Source: Prostheceraeus crozeri (lineage: Eukaryota; Platyhelminthes; Polycladida; Euryleptidae). Taken from it: a stretch of 64,000 nt of DNA. Below are positions 1 through 9,652 of this stretch, one piece after another; position 1 is the first letter of the stretch, and each line of letters starts with the position of its first letter. The notes beneath the pieces were generated by a model, which saw only the letters and a list, made by a program, of their open reading frames with translations, was not told the origin of the DNA and searched no databases. The translations under genes and the position numbers were made by a program. The stretch covers positions 434,001 to 498,000 of the forward strand of contig CAJQUW010002202.1 in assembly GCA_907163375.1 (NCBI GenBank), in the 5' to 3' direction.

Positions 1-733
1 ACCGCATCAATAAAGATATCAATTGCTTTATTGAATATTAAAGTGTATATAGGCTAGCTTCGGTTGTTATTGTTATTTGTTATTGCCTTTATTCAATAGT
101 CTGTTGGTCCATGAATAATATGATCGGTGGGTAGCCCACGACTCATCATCTGTAGAAATTGTAATTTAGATAGCCTCATTGCAGTGTAGGCTAGAAATGT
201 ACAATTGAAAATTATACTTAAAAAAATTAAAAATATCTAATTTAGGACAAGTTTTGTAATTCTATGCAGCATACTTAATAAGTTAAGGCCTAACTTACAT
301 TATATTAATTTCGTATTTTTCATTATGGCGTAAAGTTGCACTAAATAATTCATCAATGATTCATGTATATTATTATATTCAATTTATGTATAACACATTA
401 CCACTATTCCTCTGATGATGGTTAGGCTGATGAAACTGAACTCGGAGTATCACACAGTATGTTGCAGGGTGCTATGCATAATAAAAATTTGACTGCGAGC
501 ACCGAGCAGAAATCCCATCTACTTTGCTAGCTTTCGAATGCGCTTGCGGTTTAATGTCACAGACAATAGAAAAGGGAGGTCAAAAGGCGCCTTTATTGAG
601 AGCGTCTCAGTCTTTTTTTATTGTTTACATATAAGTCAGCATGATATCAGCATAAAGTGTTGACAGACGGAAAAAATAATACTGAAAATTCTTGAAATCC
701 ACAGGCATTTGGGGAAATATTATTACACGATAC
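1..733. other. Non-coding DNA, nothing recognised
   Basis: No open frame with a recognisable domain and no clear repeat structure was seen on either strand. The stretch is AT-rich and could be intergenic or intronic. Confidence 0.5.
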
Positions 734-1161
734 GGCTCTTGTGCAGTCCTCCCCCCCCCCATTTTTTCTCTGGTCAAAAGATGCAGCACCATTGGATGTC
801 CGTTTCAGCATCACCGTTTTGAGTGAAGCATTCCGTGCTGTTGTAAAAATCTACGTGGGTAATTGCGATGTCATGGTCGCAAACTTCGTCAGCAAGTCAA
901 CATTGTAATTTGCCTTCGGGTTTTTCGCATTGAAATATACCCTTTGAATTTTGAAGTCAAAGGAAATTCATTGTGAATGAGATACCTTTAAAATAATAGG
1001 GCGCTACTAGAAGTGGCTGGGTCGCTTATTGCTATAGCCATGTGAGGACTTGTAGTCAGGTCATTCGTGTGAGTGTGAAGAGTTATCCCTCCAATCAAAA
1101 TTGATCAAATTGAATAATCGATTGTTTTGAAAAATGTAGGTGGGGGGACTGCACAAGAGCC
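734..1161. mobile_element. MITE candidate with roughly 30-bp inverted ends
   Basis: The left end GGCTCTTGTGCAGTCC followed by a C-run and ATTTTT is repeated in inverse orientation at the right end, with small indels in the C-run. The element would be 428 bp long and is bracketed by TAC on both sides (731-733 and 1162-1164), a possible 3-bp target duplication. There is no transposase inside, so it would depend on an element supplied elsewhere. The superfamily is not clear from the ends. The poly-C tract of the left end probably expanded after insertion. Confidence 0.5.
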
Positions 1162-1636
1162 TACAATACAATCTAAGGAAATTGGCATTGTCACAGATGC
1201 CAGTAGCCATACCGATAGATGATAGCCTACATAGTAACCGTATTAGATTTAAGATATTGCGCAAGAAATGTAGCTATATTATCTTTGCTGACTGAACTGG
1301 AAATGTGTACATAAATGACTGGCGACTTGTCTCTAGGAATATACAATCATCTAGTTAGCATGCATATAACAAGTCTTCAAATTAATGGATTTTGGAGAAT
1401 ACGTTGTCAATATGGAAATTAGTCTTCAAAACATATGCAATAAAAAAATATTACACATGTGTGTAAATATATAATAAATATAATACAAAAGAAGGCGGCA
1501 ACTGCAAAGAAAGATATCGTGGAGGAGAGATCATTGGCATACTTAAAAGACATATCTTTAGATTTCAAATGATTTAATTTTTTTATGATGCCAATTAATA
1601 ACTTTTAAAATTCTAGATTTATATCAAAGCTCAAAC

Positions 1637-1728
1637 TATCGGAGCCGGAGCCGGAGCCTTTGTGATAAATCGGCTCCGGCTCCGACCAAAACCATCGGCT
1701 CCTTAAGGCTCCGGCTCCACAGCCCTGG
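1637..1728. repeat. GGAGCC-rich inverted repeat
   Basis: Three GGAGCC units at 1641-1658 are mirrored by GGCTCC units at 1671-1683 and 1697-1718, so the RNA or single strand could fold on itself. The right edge ends in CACAGCCCTGG. Similar GGAGCC or GGAGTC arrays occur at the ends of some DNA transposons, but I could not find a partner end or a target duplication. Confidence 0.4.
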
Positions 1729-1750
1729 TAGAAGTTGCGTTGTCTGGGAT

Positions 1751-2030
1751 TCAGAGGAGCAGATAAAAACCGAACTCTTTCCGATTTATGGAACCTGAAG
1801 AAAGCAGGTTATTGAGAATATTTGAGTAGAGAGCTTGGATGTCGTTGAGTGGTTCGTCTATGCTGGTGTAGAAGATTGAGTCATTCAATTGGCGCTGAGC
1901 TTCAGCCACGTAATCAGAATTGTTCATCAGAACCCATCTGCCTCCCTTATCTGCAGGGCGGATCACAAGTTCATGGTTTGACATCATTGAGTTTAAGCAT
2001 TGCCTTTCATTAGCAGTTAGGTTATCTTGG
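1751..2030 (-). pseudogene. Penelope-like element fragment, N-terminal side of reverse transcriptase
   Basis: The minus-strand frame reads LTANERQCLN, then VIRPADKGG and NNSDYVAEAQRQL. This is the region just before the catalytic part of PLE reverse transcriptases, where 'I+ADKG' and a following 'DY' are typical. Everything downstream (YGLPK, YVDD, GIY-YIG) is missing, so this is a short dead fragment. It abuts a Tc1 transposase fragment on the other strand, and the exact join near 2030-2056 is uncertain. Confidence 0.7.
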
Positions 2031-2494
2031 TGATAACAGGCGCCGTCATGAGACAAAAACTCGCGAGGTGGTACGAATACCAGTCAGCAGAATGGTACGA
2101 AGGAGCTGATTGGATATACCAGCAGGATTTGGCCCCATGCCACACTGCAAAGAGGGTGAAATCATTCATGATTTCGAAAGGGTTTGAAGTATTGCAATGG
2201 CCAGGAAATAGTCCTGATTTAAACCCCATTGAGAACCTGTGGGGTTGCCTCAAAAATCGATTTCGTAAGCTGGGAATTCAGCAGAAATCAGAGGCAATCC
2301 GATGGTTTTTGAACACTGCCCACCACTGTGATGATGTCATCACAATCTGTGAAAATCTCGTCGATTCCATGCCTGATCGAATCGAGAGGTGTATTGCATT
2401 AAGAGGAGGACATATCAGGTATTGATGAGCTTTGGATCAGTTTATTTACCTTTCAATAAAGTTATTCTACGGCAAAATTGTTTTTTTTCAGTGA
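2031..2494 (+). pseudogene. Tc1-like transposase, C-terminal half only
   Basis: The open frame 2027-2425 (up to 132 aa) contains YQQDLAPCHTA with the second catalytic Asp and WPGNSPDLNPIENLWG with the catalytic Glu, as in DD34E Tc1 transposases that cut and paste DNA at TA sites. The helix-turn-helix domain and first Asp are absent, so the copy is 5'-truncated at its junction with the PLE fragment. Downstream, an AATAAA signal at about 2455 and ACGGCAAAATTG plus a T-run and CAGTG at 2470-2492 could be the right inverted end. No left end was found, so it cannot move. Confidence 0.85.
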
Positions 2495-3264
2495 TGATGA
2501 CAGAAGATCGATAGGCCTACTTTGGCTTACTGACAGACATTCAAGACAAATCACTAATCACAAAATTATGAAGTGTCGAATGCTTCAATTGAATATTTGT
2601 CACTATTAATAAGGCATGATGATTTTGAAGCAAAATAACTTATAAAGTGGGAGGGTTTCCGAAATTTTGTTTTTGCCTTTCTGTGCCTATTGGGCATTCA
2701 ATGACTTGAGTGGTCCTAAATTTTACCTGAATGACATGAAGTAAACTTATAATGAAGTGCTAGTGGAATATTGAACACTAATGGTGGTTACTTAACGAGA
2801 ATAATATCGATCAATTAGATGCACAACATTCTAAAGTCATTTGATGAAAGATTTTGGACTTGAGAGACGTAACACGATCAGATTTATATGTCTATATGGA
2901 TGAGTTAACAATCAAAAATCAGACCAGTAGACAAATATATTGAGAAAGCAATGGACATAGGAAATCATGGATAGCGGAGTGTAAAATATTTGGTATCTAC
3001 GAATGGACTTTCATGTCGATTACGACATATCTAAGTTATCTGAAACAATAGGAATGAAAATATAGCAATGTGATTCGATATCTGTGCTGATTTGAAGAAA
3101 GAGTAGACCAAATAAATCAATAACTTAGTGAACAAAAAAGCAACAGAACTATAGCAACAAGGATCTGCTATAGATAACAAAGTTGAAAATCTGCATTGTC
3201 ACCTAATGTTGAGAAATATTCACAAACACAATCAAAAGAATTGAATGCAGTACCTTTCACTCGC
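2495..3264. other. Non-coding DNA, nothing recognised
   Basis: AT-rich sequence without recognisable coding frames or repeats, ending at the TAA target site of the Harbinger element. Confidence 0.5.
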
Positions 3265-3267
3265 TAA

Positions 3268-3370
3268 AGCTTCGTTTATACTTATGCTGTACAGCATGTT
3301 GTATGACGCATATGCTGTACAGCAGAAAATAGTGACATGCTGTACGACAAATGCTGTACAGCATGTTTGA
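3268..3370 (+). repeat. Harbinger left end with palindromic CTGTACAG repeats
   Basis: After the terminal inverted repeat there are three copies of the palindromic core GCTGTACAGCA plus a variant (GCTGTACGACA), spaced by about 25-30 bp. The same motif recurs near the right end (10170-10320). Clustered subterminal palindromes of this kind are probably binding sites for the transposase or for the element's MADF/Myb-like protein. Confidence 0.65.
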
Positions 3371-3429
3371 CGAAATCTATAAAGTTTGCTTGACTGGTTG
3401 TTGAATAGTACTCTATTGACATATTTCTG

Positions 3430-3812
3430 ATGCACGCAACGGAACTTGACCACAAAATGGATCCAATCGTGTTGATGTACATATATCGCAAGAAGAAGAT
3501 GAGACAAGAGCGACGATGGTACGTGAGGCCACTGAACGTACCTCGAAACATCAGGAGTGAGTGCAACCTTGTAGATGAGATGCGGAAAATGGATCCACAG
3601 ACTCATTTTGAGTATTTTCGAATGTCAAAGGAGAGGTTTGACGAACTCCTCCGGAAGGTGCAACCATTGATTCACCATGAACCTACTCATCGTTTTCCCA
3701 TTTCCAGTCAGATGAGACTAGCAGTCACACTGTGTCTTCTAGCTACAGGCAACTCACAAGAAAGCGTTGGACATAGTTTCCGCATAGGAAGGTCTAATAT
3801 CAGAATATCAGA
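3430..3812 (+). pseudogene. Harbinger transposase, N-terminal part
   Basis: The frame from ATG 3430 (or 3457) contains RQERRWYVRPLN, then FEYFRMSKERFDELL and RLAVTLCLLATG, followed by VGHSFRIGRSNI. This order is diagnostic of the N-terminal half of PIF/Harbinger (HARBI1-like) transposases, upstream of the first catalytic Asp. The frame runs into an ATATCAGA microsatellite that is the tail of the inserted LINE. The rest of the gene resumes at about 9139. The domain would bind and cut the element's ends together with the partner MADF/Myb-like protein. Confidence 0.85.
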
Positions 3813-3836
3813 ATATCAGAATATCAGAACGTTTAT
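3806..3836 (-). repeat. LINE 3' tail of tandem TGATATTC units
   Basis: On the minus strand the 3' UTR ends GAGAAATAAACGTTC and then three to four TGATATTC units before Harbinger coding sequence begins. It marks the 3' end of the LINE and replaces a poly(A) tail. Confidence 0.7.
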
Positions 3837-4238
3837 TTCTCAATCGAGAACACGAATACAGAATATGGCGATGATAATGTTATGGGAATATTTACAAGAT
3901 AGATGACAATATCATGATGAAGCAGGCAACGATGGAGAAATTAGGATAGCTCTGTAAGGAGAGGACATTGACATTGCACAAACTGCATTTGAATAAAGTA
4001 ATATTTTATTATAGCAAGAAGTGGATGAATGATATTTAGAGGATAGGTTATAAACATTAATAAATATAAGCGGCCTGATATCACATTGTCAAGTTTTTAA
4101 TTATTGAAAGTAGGTATCCCAAAGCATATTTTATATACCTATTTAGTAAGAGGTCCGGAACAGAATTTTATCAAAGTATAAATATTCTCGCATATTTATT
4201 GAAATCATACATATAAATGATATTGAGCAGCTGCTTAC

Positions 4239-4330
4239 CTGAAATGGAGCAATCAATGTTGATGCACAATTGCATACAATTCAAACTCAATGTTCCGGAC
4301 CTCGTTCGCTGATATAGACTTCAGTAAATT
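4239..4330 (-). repeat. 92-bp direct repeat, 3' UTR copy, ending at a splice-donor consensus
   Basis: This sequence is identical over 92 bp to 9019-9110. On the minus strand its last three bases are CAG and the next bases are GTAAGC, a strong 5' splice-site consensus. In the other copy the same CAG is joined directly to AATGACAACC, where the ATG is the ORF1 start. The repeat lies about 50 bp past the ORF2 stop. Confidence 0.9.
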
Positions 4331-4379
4331 CGACTGAGAGCGTTATTGCGTGTCTCAGTTTTATGCAGTTGAATGATAT

Positions 4380-6150
4380 TCATGCAATCATTCGTTGCTG
4401 TAACAATGCTTTAGATCTGACTTCATTTGCTGCTTTTATGATTTTGCTTAACTTCACAATACCTCCTATATCAATTTTCTGAAGCATTCCATAGAAATCT
4501 CGCTTTGTGATATTGACGAGAAATGGTGTTATTTGTGACCTTATTTTGTTGTACATCGAACATTCACAGATAAAATGAAATACAGTTTCTATTGTTCCAT
4601 CATTGCAGATGCTACATATTCTGTCTTCATATTCTAATCTATTTCTATAAGCTCTTGTTCTTACCGCTAAATCATGATTTCCACACATCATTTTCAGCAA
4701 TGGTTCGATATCTTTCTGTCTTATGTTAAATGTCAAATAATGCTTTATTGTGCAGTCAAATTGAGCTGATTCCAAGTAGCTAATACCTGTTTGACTTCTT
4801 TTAGCGTCATTTATCCATTCAGCTCTGAAATGTTCTACTAATCTAGTTTTAACAATATTCTTGTATTCTTTAATGTTGAAATTTAAGCGTGCTGCTTTTT
4901 CCCATAGATATGATAAATTTAATTGTTTGAGTAGCTTTTCTATTCTCCAAGACCATGTATATGAGTATTTTGAACTATTCAAATTACTTGAAATATGATC
5001 AAAGCAGATTTTCATGACGCTGTTATTGCTACTAGAAATAATTTTGATCCAAAGATTGATTGCGGCTTTGTCAAAATAATATTCAAGTGGTAGCAATCCA
5101 AATTCACCAATTAAACAATAGTTTGCTGTTGTAGTTTGCAAATGATAGAAACGTTTGTAAAATTGAAACTGTATTTTATTCAATTCAGACAGTTTGTTAT
5201 AGAAGCAAAATTCTCCACCATATTGCATTTTAGATAAAGTCAGCATTTCGAACGTATTTTTTACTATTGTTCCGTTAATACTTCCAAGTTCTTTCAGTTT
5301 TTTGGCTGTCAAATAGGAAGCTTGTTTGCCTTTGTTCGCAAGTGAAATTAGATGCTTCTTAGTGTTGTGAGAGATCCAAAATCCTAAGTATTTATATTCC
5401 TTAACTATTTTAATGTGTTTAATTTCATTATCAAAATTAGTTCTTATGTAGTCATCATCATACTTAACATTTTGAATCATGATTTTTGTTTTATCATAAT
5501 TTATTTCTAGACCATTATCGCTACAAAATTTATGCACTATTTTTATTTGTTTCATTAATCCGTCTTCATCATTACTCATTAAGAGGATGTCATCTGCATA
5601 TATTAAAGATGGTACATGAAAATTTCCGATTACTGCAGCATTTAGTAGTTCAGTATTAGAGTAAATTTCTTTGGCCAAGTCATTCATAAAAATTGAAAAT
5701 AAGGTGGGAGATAAACTATCTCCTTGAGGCAATCCATTTTGCAAGTTAAATGCATCGGATTCTATGCCATTAAATAATATTTTATATGTCTTTTTAGTTA
5801 TCAATTTCATTAGAAGGTGGAGAAAGTTGCTGTTTGGAAGTAGTGCATGCAGTTTATTTATCATTAATTTCTTAGGAATTGAATCAAAAGCCTTCGATAA
5901 GTCTATGAAACTTATATATAAAGGATGCTTATAATTCTTATAGATTTGCAATACTTCTTTAATTACATAAACATTGTCCAATGTTGAGCTTCCTTTTCGA
6001 AATCCCGTTTGACAGTAATGAATGATATCATTCTCTTTGAGCCATTTGTTTAATCTTTCATTTAGAATTTTTGTTAGTAATTTTTCTACATTAGAGCTTA
6101 AATTTATAGGTCTATAGCTAGTTGTAACATTTTTCCCGCCTTTTTGTATG
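4380..6150 (-). CDS. LINE ORF2, reverse transcriptase part
   Basis: This frame continues ORF2 after one frame change near 6130-6155. It carries the reverse transcriptase that copies the LINE RNA into DNA at the nicked target. Visible motifs: SYRPINLSS, TGFRKGSSTLDN, FIDLSKAFDSIP with the first catalytic Asp, GLPQGDSLSPTLFSIF, and LIYADDILLMS with the YADD catalytic pair. After the thumb, a C-terminal CSICNDGTIETVFHFICEC gives a zinc-knuckle-like Cys/His cluster found near the end of many LINE ORF2 proteins. The frame ends MIA followed by a stop at 4380. An upstream ATG at 6164 opens the frame but is unlikely to be the natural start. Confidence 0.9.
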
Positions 6151-7786
6151 TAGGTACTATCCAACTTTCTGAAAACGGGATTTCTTCTTTGTTAATTAGG
6201 AGTCGGTTGAACAGTACTTGTAGTACAGGCAATATTTTGTCAGATGTTTTCAGCATTTCTGATACGAATTCATCCGGACCACTCGATTTACAACTTTTGG
6301 CATTATTTAAATTAGTTTTAATTTCATTTATCGTTATATCTTCATCCAAAGTTTCATTGAATATTGTATTTAAAGGTTGCGAAGGTACTGTATCTATTAT
6401 ACTATGATGATAATGAAAATGTTTATCAGATTTTGTTAGTTCTATCACGAAATCTGAAGGTTTTAAATTGCTTGTAACATTAGTTTTCTTCTTATTGTTA
6501 ATCAAATGCCAGTATGTTTTGTGGTCATTAGTTTCTTTAGCAACTAATAGTTGCTTTAGATCATCGTCTTTCAATTTACGTTTTTCTCGTCTTATTTCCT
6601 TTTGTAAGTTTTTCCTCGATTGCATAAGTTTATTCAAATTTTCATAAGATTTATTTTCTTTATATTTTCCAACTTCCGTTCTGTAAATTTTTCTTAGTCT
6701 TGTTATGTTCCTAGAATATTTAGACCTATGCACTTTGCTTTTACCGTAATATGCGTTACCTTTTATTTTCAATAGTTCTTCATAGATTTCATTTGCATTC
6801 ATTGTCTTAGCGTTCAATGTATTAGATAGTACTGAACAATTTATGTCAAATTTATTTCTGTCAAATTTTAGACAATTTTCTTGAGTCCATTTATAAGGAA
6901 ATATTTTTTTGCATGAAGGCTTTGGATTTAGAATTCGCAGTTCATTGTTGAAAGTCAATTTTAATTTTATTTTTAGATGTGAATGATCGGTGTATAAAAC
7001 TGGATTACCAATTTCAAAACCAGTTAATATATTTAAGATAGATTCTGATATGATCAAGTAATCAATCATAGATTTCCTTACGACATTGTTCTGAATACAA
7101 TGAAACGTACACTTTCCTATACTGTTAATATTTTCGAATCTACCGTTTGCTATAATTAAATTAGTTTCATTACAAAAGTTTATGATGTCATTACCATAGC
7201 CATTGAATGTCATATCCTCTGATTTTCGCTTTGGAAATCCATACTTTTCATTGTCATTCTCTATGCCAATTCGTCCATTTAAATCACCAATAATTAGTAT
7301 ATTTTCCATCTTATATTTAATAATGTAATCTTTGATGTTTTCATAAAAGTCCTTATCTTTGTACTTTGATTCCTTGTTACTTCTATAGCATATCAGCAGA
7401 TAAATGTCTGATAATTGTTCACATTTTTGGGTTATTCTATTTATTATAATTGTTCCCTTTTCACTTATAACTTTATCAATTTTCAAATCTTTTAATTCGT
7501 CTTTTATGTATACTGATATGCCTTTGATATTTCGTCCTGATTTTATTGATTTCTTTCCCGTAGTATGTTGACCTGAATAGCATTCAATTAGGGGATAGTC
7601 ACTTTCATTTTTTAAATGTGTTTCAGAAAAGCAAATTATATCTGCGTTATCCATGTCCTTGATCATATCAGTATTTTTTATTTTATCATTATTTAGGCCG
7701 TTTATATTGATATAACTTATTTTCAATTCGTTTATATTGTCTGTATTTGGTTCATCGTCCTCTCCTTCAATCAGTGCGTCAAACAT
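6104..7786 (-). CDS. LINE ORF2, AP-endonuclease and start of reverse transcriptase
   Basis: ORF2 starts at ATG 7786 and overlaps the end of ORF1 by the eight bases ATGTTTGA. The N-terminal domain is an apurinic-type endonuclease (EEP fold) that nicks target DNA: ISYININGL, ICFSETHLK, IIGDLNGRIG with the catalytic GDLN, MIDYLIIS and TDHSHLKIK appear in order. A linker rich in Lys, Arg and Asn follows, then SKSCGPDE-type motif (KSSGPDEFVSEML) that opens the reverse transcriptase. One base gained or lost at about 6130-6155 shifts the rest of the protein into the frame annotated downstream, so this copy would make a truncated product. Confidence 0.9.
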   Translation of the reverse strand: MFDALIEGEDDEPNTDNINELKISYININGLNNDKIKNTDMIKDMDNADIICFSETHLKNESDYPLIECYSGQHTTGKKSIKSGRNIKGISVYIKDELKDLKIDKVISEKGTIIINRITQKCEQLSDIYLLICYRSNKESKYKDKDFYENIKDYIIKYKMENILIIGDLNGRIGIENDNEKYGFPKRKSEDMTFNGYGNDIINFCNETNLIIANGRFENINSIGKCTFHCIQNNVVRKSMIDYLIISESILNILTGFEIGNPVLYTDHSHLKIKLKLTFNNELRILNPKPSCKKIFPYKWTQENCLKFDRNKFDINCSVLSNTLNAKTMNANEIYEELLKIKGNAYYGKSKVHRSKYSRNITRLRKIYRTEVGKYKENKSYENLNKLMQSRKNLQKEIRREKRKLKDDDLKQLLVAKETNDHKTYWHLINNKKKTNVTSNLKPSDFVIELTKSDKHFHYHHSIIDTVPSQPLNTIFNETLDEDITINEIKTNLNNAKSCKSSGPDEFVSEMLKTSDKILPVLQVLFNRLLINKEEIPFSESWIVPTYKKAGKMLQLAIDL

Positions 7787-9017
7787 ACGGTCTTATTGGT
7801 GTGTGTTGTCTGTTGCTTGGCTGTAGTAAGCGTCTTGGTGTGTATTGAATGCGTCCGTTTGCATCTTCCATTCTTGCTACTCTGAATCGCTCTTCATCTT
7901 GTATTCTTTCTTCTCTTTCATAGTGTCTTCGATTTTCTTGATTTCTTTCATTTCCATACCTGCTATCATTATCGCATCTTCTTTCACTTTCGTATCTTGG
8001 TCTTCTATTTTCATAGATTCTTCTGCTGTTGTAGTGGTATCTGTTTGGGTAATGACTGTTGTTGCGATATCGTTGATTGCGGTTCCATGGCGCATGATAG
8101 CAATTTCGAATGTGATGGCCTAGTTTTCCACAGTGGAAGCACTTTATTCTTCGGGTATAACTGGGTTGCCAATGTTGTCGCTGATTTTGATGTTGTTGTT
8201 GCTCCTGCAGTTGCTGTTGCGGTTGCTGCTGTGGTTGCTGCTGCGTTTGCAAAAGTTGTCGTTCTTGCTGCTGTCTAAATTCGGAGTTTTTCTTTAACTC
8301 TTTCTCGATGCTGCCAATCTTTTTGAATATTTTTCTCATATCTTTCTTGACTTCGTCTTCATCATCTTCAGTTTCACTTTCATCACTCTCATCGTTTAAG
8401 CGAAATATTCTTCTTTCTTCTCTTCTTGCTTTCAATTTCAATTCTTCGATTTGATTATTCTTTATCAATATTTCTTCTTCCTTTTGATTGATCCGCGATT
8501 CAAGAAATTTCAATTCTTCATTTCTTTGCTGTAGCTGTTCAATTTTTGTTCGCATGTCTCTTATTTTTCCATCTTGCTCCTTCATTTCTATTTCAAAAGT
8601 GTGAATGATTTTTAGAAGATCTTGTCTTTCGGCTTCATGTTTCTTCTTTTCCTTCATAAATTCAGTGTTGCTTGTCTGTGTGTTCTGTGTTCTTGTTTTG
8701 ATCGCATGTTGTTCTGTTTTGTGTTTTGATGTCATGTTATGTGAGGATTGTGAAATGTTTTCCAGTTCAGCATCGTAAAGCTTTGTGATACATAATTTAC
8801 ATGTGTACTTTCTTTTAGTAATTTTGATGTATTTGACTAGTTCGTAGTTCGGAAGAAGGGTACAGTTCAAATGGGAATTGTCACAGCACTTTTCACACTT
8901 TAAATATAAGTCGAATTCTTTTACCGACAATCTGCAGCTCCCGCAAAGTCCAACCATTTTTTCTGGAGTTGCTGGTTGAGATGAAATGATTGAAGCTGAT
9001 GATTCTTCGGTTGTCAT
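7779..9017 (-). CDS. LINE ORF1, PHD-like finger, coiled coil and zinc knuckle
   Basis: A 412-aa protein starting at ATG 9017 (MTTEESSAS); an in-frame TTG further upstream is not needed. Residues about 25-85 hold a C4HC3-like cysteine set (CGSC, KCEKC, HLNC, CKLC), the PHD-like finger seen in ORF1 proteins of several LINE clades. Residues about 105-225 are a long Lys/Glu-rich coiled coil, then a Gln-rich run, and CFHCGKLGHHIRNC, a CCHC zinc knuckle that binds nucleic acid. The tail is Arg/Tyr-rich. It should coat the LINE RNA and chaperone target priming. The start codon lies one base past the 92-bp repeat, so the leader is essentially that repeat. Confidence 0.85.
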   Translation of the reverse strand: MTTEESSASIISSQPATPEKMVGLCGSCRLSVKEFDLYLKCEKCCDNSHLNCTLLPNYELVKYIKITKRKYTCKLCITKLYDAELENISQSSHNMTSKHKTEQHAIKTRTQNTQTSNTEFMKEKKKHEAERQDLLKIIHTFEIEMKEQDGKIRDMRTKIEQLQQRNEELKFLESRINQKEEEILIKNNQIEELKLKARREERRIFRLNDESDESETEDDEDEVKKDMRKIFKKIGSIEKELKKNSEFRQQQERQLLQTQQQPQQQPQQQLQEQQQHQNQRQHWQPSYTRRIKCFHCGKLGHHIRNCYHAPWNRNQRYRNNSHYPNRYHYNSRRIYENRRPRYESERRCDNDSRYGNERNQENRRHYEREERIQDEERFRVARMEDANGRIQYTPRRLLQPSNRQHTPIRPYV

Positions 9018-9018
9018 T

Positions 9019-9110
9019 CTGAAATGGAGCAATCAATGTTGATGCACAATTGCATACAATTCAAACTCAATGTTCCGGACCTCGTTCGCTGATATAGACT
9101 TCAGTAAATT
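9019..9110 (-). repeat. 92-bp direct repeat, leader copy in front of ORF1
   Basis: Identical to the 3' UTR copy at 4239-4330. On the minus strand it ends in CAG one base before the ORF1 ATG, and its start is the apparent 5' end of the LINE insertion. It acts as the whole 5' UTR. A target-site duplication is unlikely because the other copy lies inside the 3' UTR, some 400 bp before the tail. Confidence 0.9.
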
Positions 9111-9138
9111 GGCCGTAAATAAAATACCGTAAATAAAA

Positions 9139-9458
9139 TATTTCGTGAAACGATAGTATCAATCAGAAAGGCTCTACAAGCGGAATTCATTTCTCCTCCA
9201 TCTCCAGATGATTTGAAGGAGATTGTGAAAGACTTTTGGCAGTATTGGAATTGCCCATGCTGTCTTGGGGCTTGTGATGGGAAACACATCAATATAACTG
9301 CTCCTTGTAGTGAAGCATCGCTTCATCAAGACCCTTTTGTCTCTCCTTCGTCTTTGAAATGGATGTGGAAGCTGATGGGACTACCAGATGATTCTGCAGT
9401 GAATTATTCAGATGACCATCATCTCCATCTTCAACGCTTTCCTGAGTGTCGTTCCTGA
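9139..9458 (+). pseudogene. Harbinger transposase, central part
   Basis: The frame reads IFRETIVSIRKALQ, then LKEIVKDFWQYWNCP and LGACDGKHINITAP. The CDGKHI stretch carries the first catalytic Asp of the DDE nuclease (usually GAIDGKHV). After ITAPC the sequence no longer resembles Harbinger proteins and stops at 9456-9458, so the second Asp and the Glu are missing, probably through an internal deletion. It is the downstream half of the gene beginning at 3430. Confidence 0.8.
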
Positions 9459-9652
9459 AACAAGAGATTAATGATAAATGAAAGTAGATAACACAAAAAG
9501 GAACATTACACCAAAAACATGATGCCTAGATAGGCCTATTCCAGCGACTCAACAGTATGTTGTACACGCACTATACATTGAACTCTGGTAGCTATGTAAA
9601 ATGGTATTAGACAAAGAATAAATGTCAACAAATCGAATAGCAGGCTTGATAA

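Larger units (their letters stand above)
3806..9110 (-). mobile_element. Near-full-length LINE inserted in the Harbinger transposase
   Basis: Reading on the minus strand: a 92-bp leader (9110-9019), ORF1, ORF2 with endonuclease and reverse transcriptase, a 3' UTR from 4380 to about 3830 containing AATAAA, and a tail of repeated TGATATTC units (about 3830-3806). Short tandem-repeat tails are typical of CR1/L2-group LINEs, and an ORF1 with a PHD-like finger also occurs in that group, but I do not assign a clade. Harbinger coding resumes at about 9139 (IFRETIVSIRK), which fixes the 5' boundary between 9110 and 9138. One frame change in ORF2 is the only clear defect, so the insertion is fairly young. 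Confidence 0.85.

Noticed and set aside
4239-4330. The 92-bp repeat as a spliced-leader RNA gene
   Set aside because: No Sm-site-like motif or compact SL RNA fold follows the donor, and the repeat is longer than known spliced leaders. Self-derived 3' UTR exon is simpler.
7845-8278. Plus-strand frames (Ser/Phe and Ala/Val-rich) over LINE ORF1
   Set aside because: They are antisense shadows of the Glu/Lys- and Gln-rich ORF1.
4239-9110. The 92-bp repeat as a target-site duplication of the LINE
   Set aside because: The LINE's 3' end with its TGATATTC tail lies 400 bp beyond the left copy, so that copy is inside the element.
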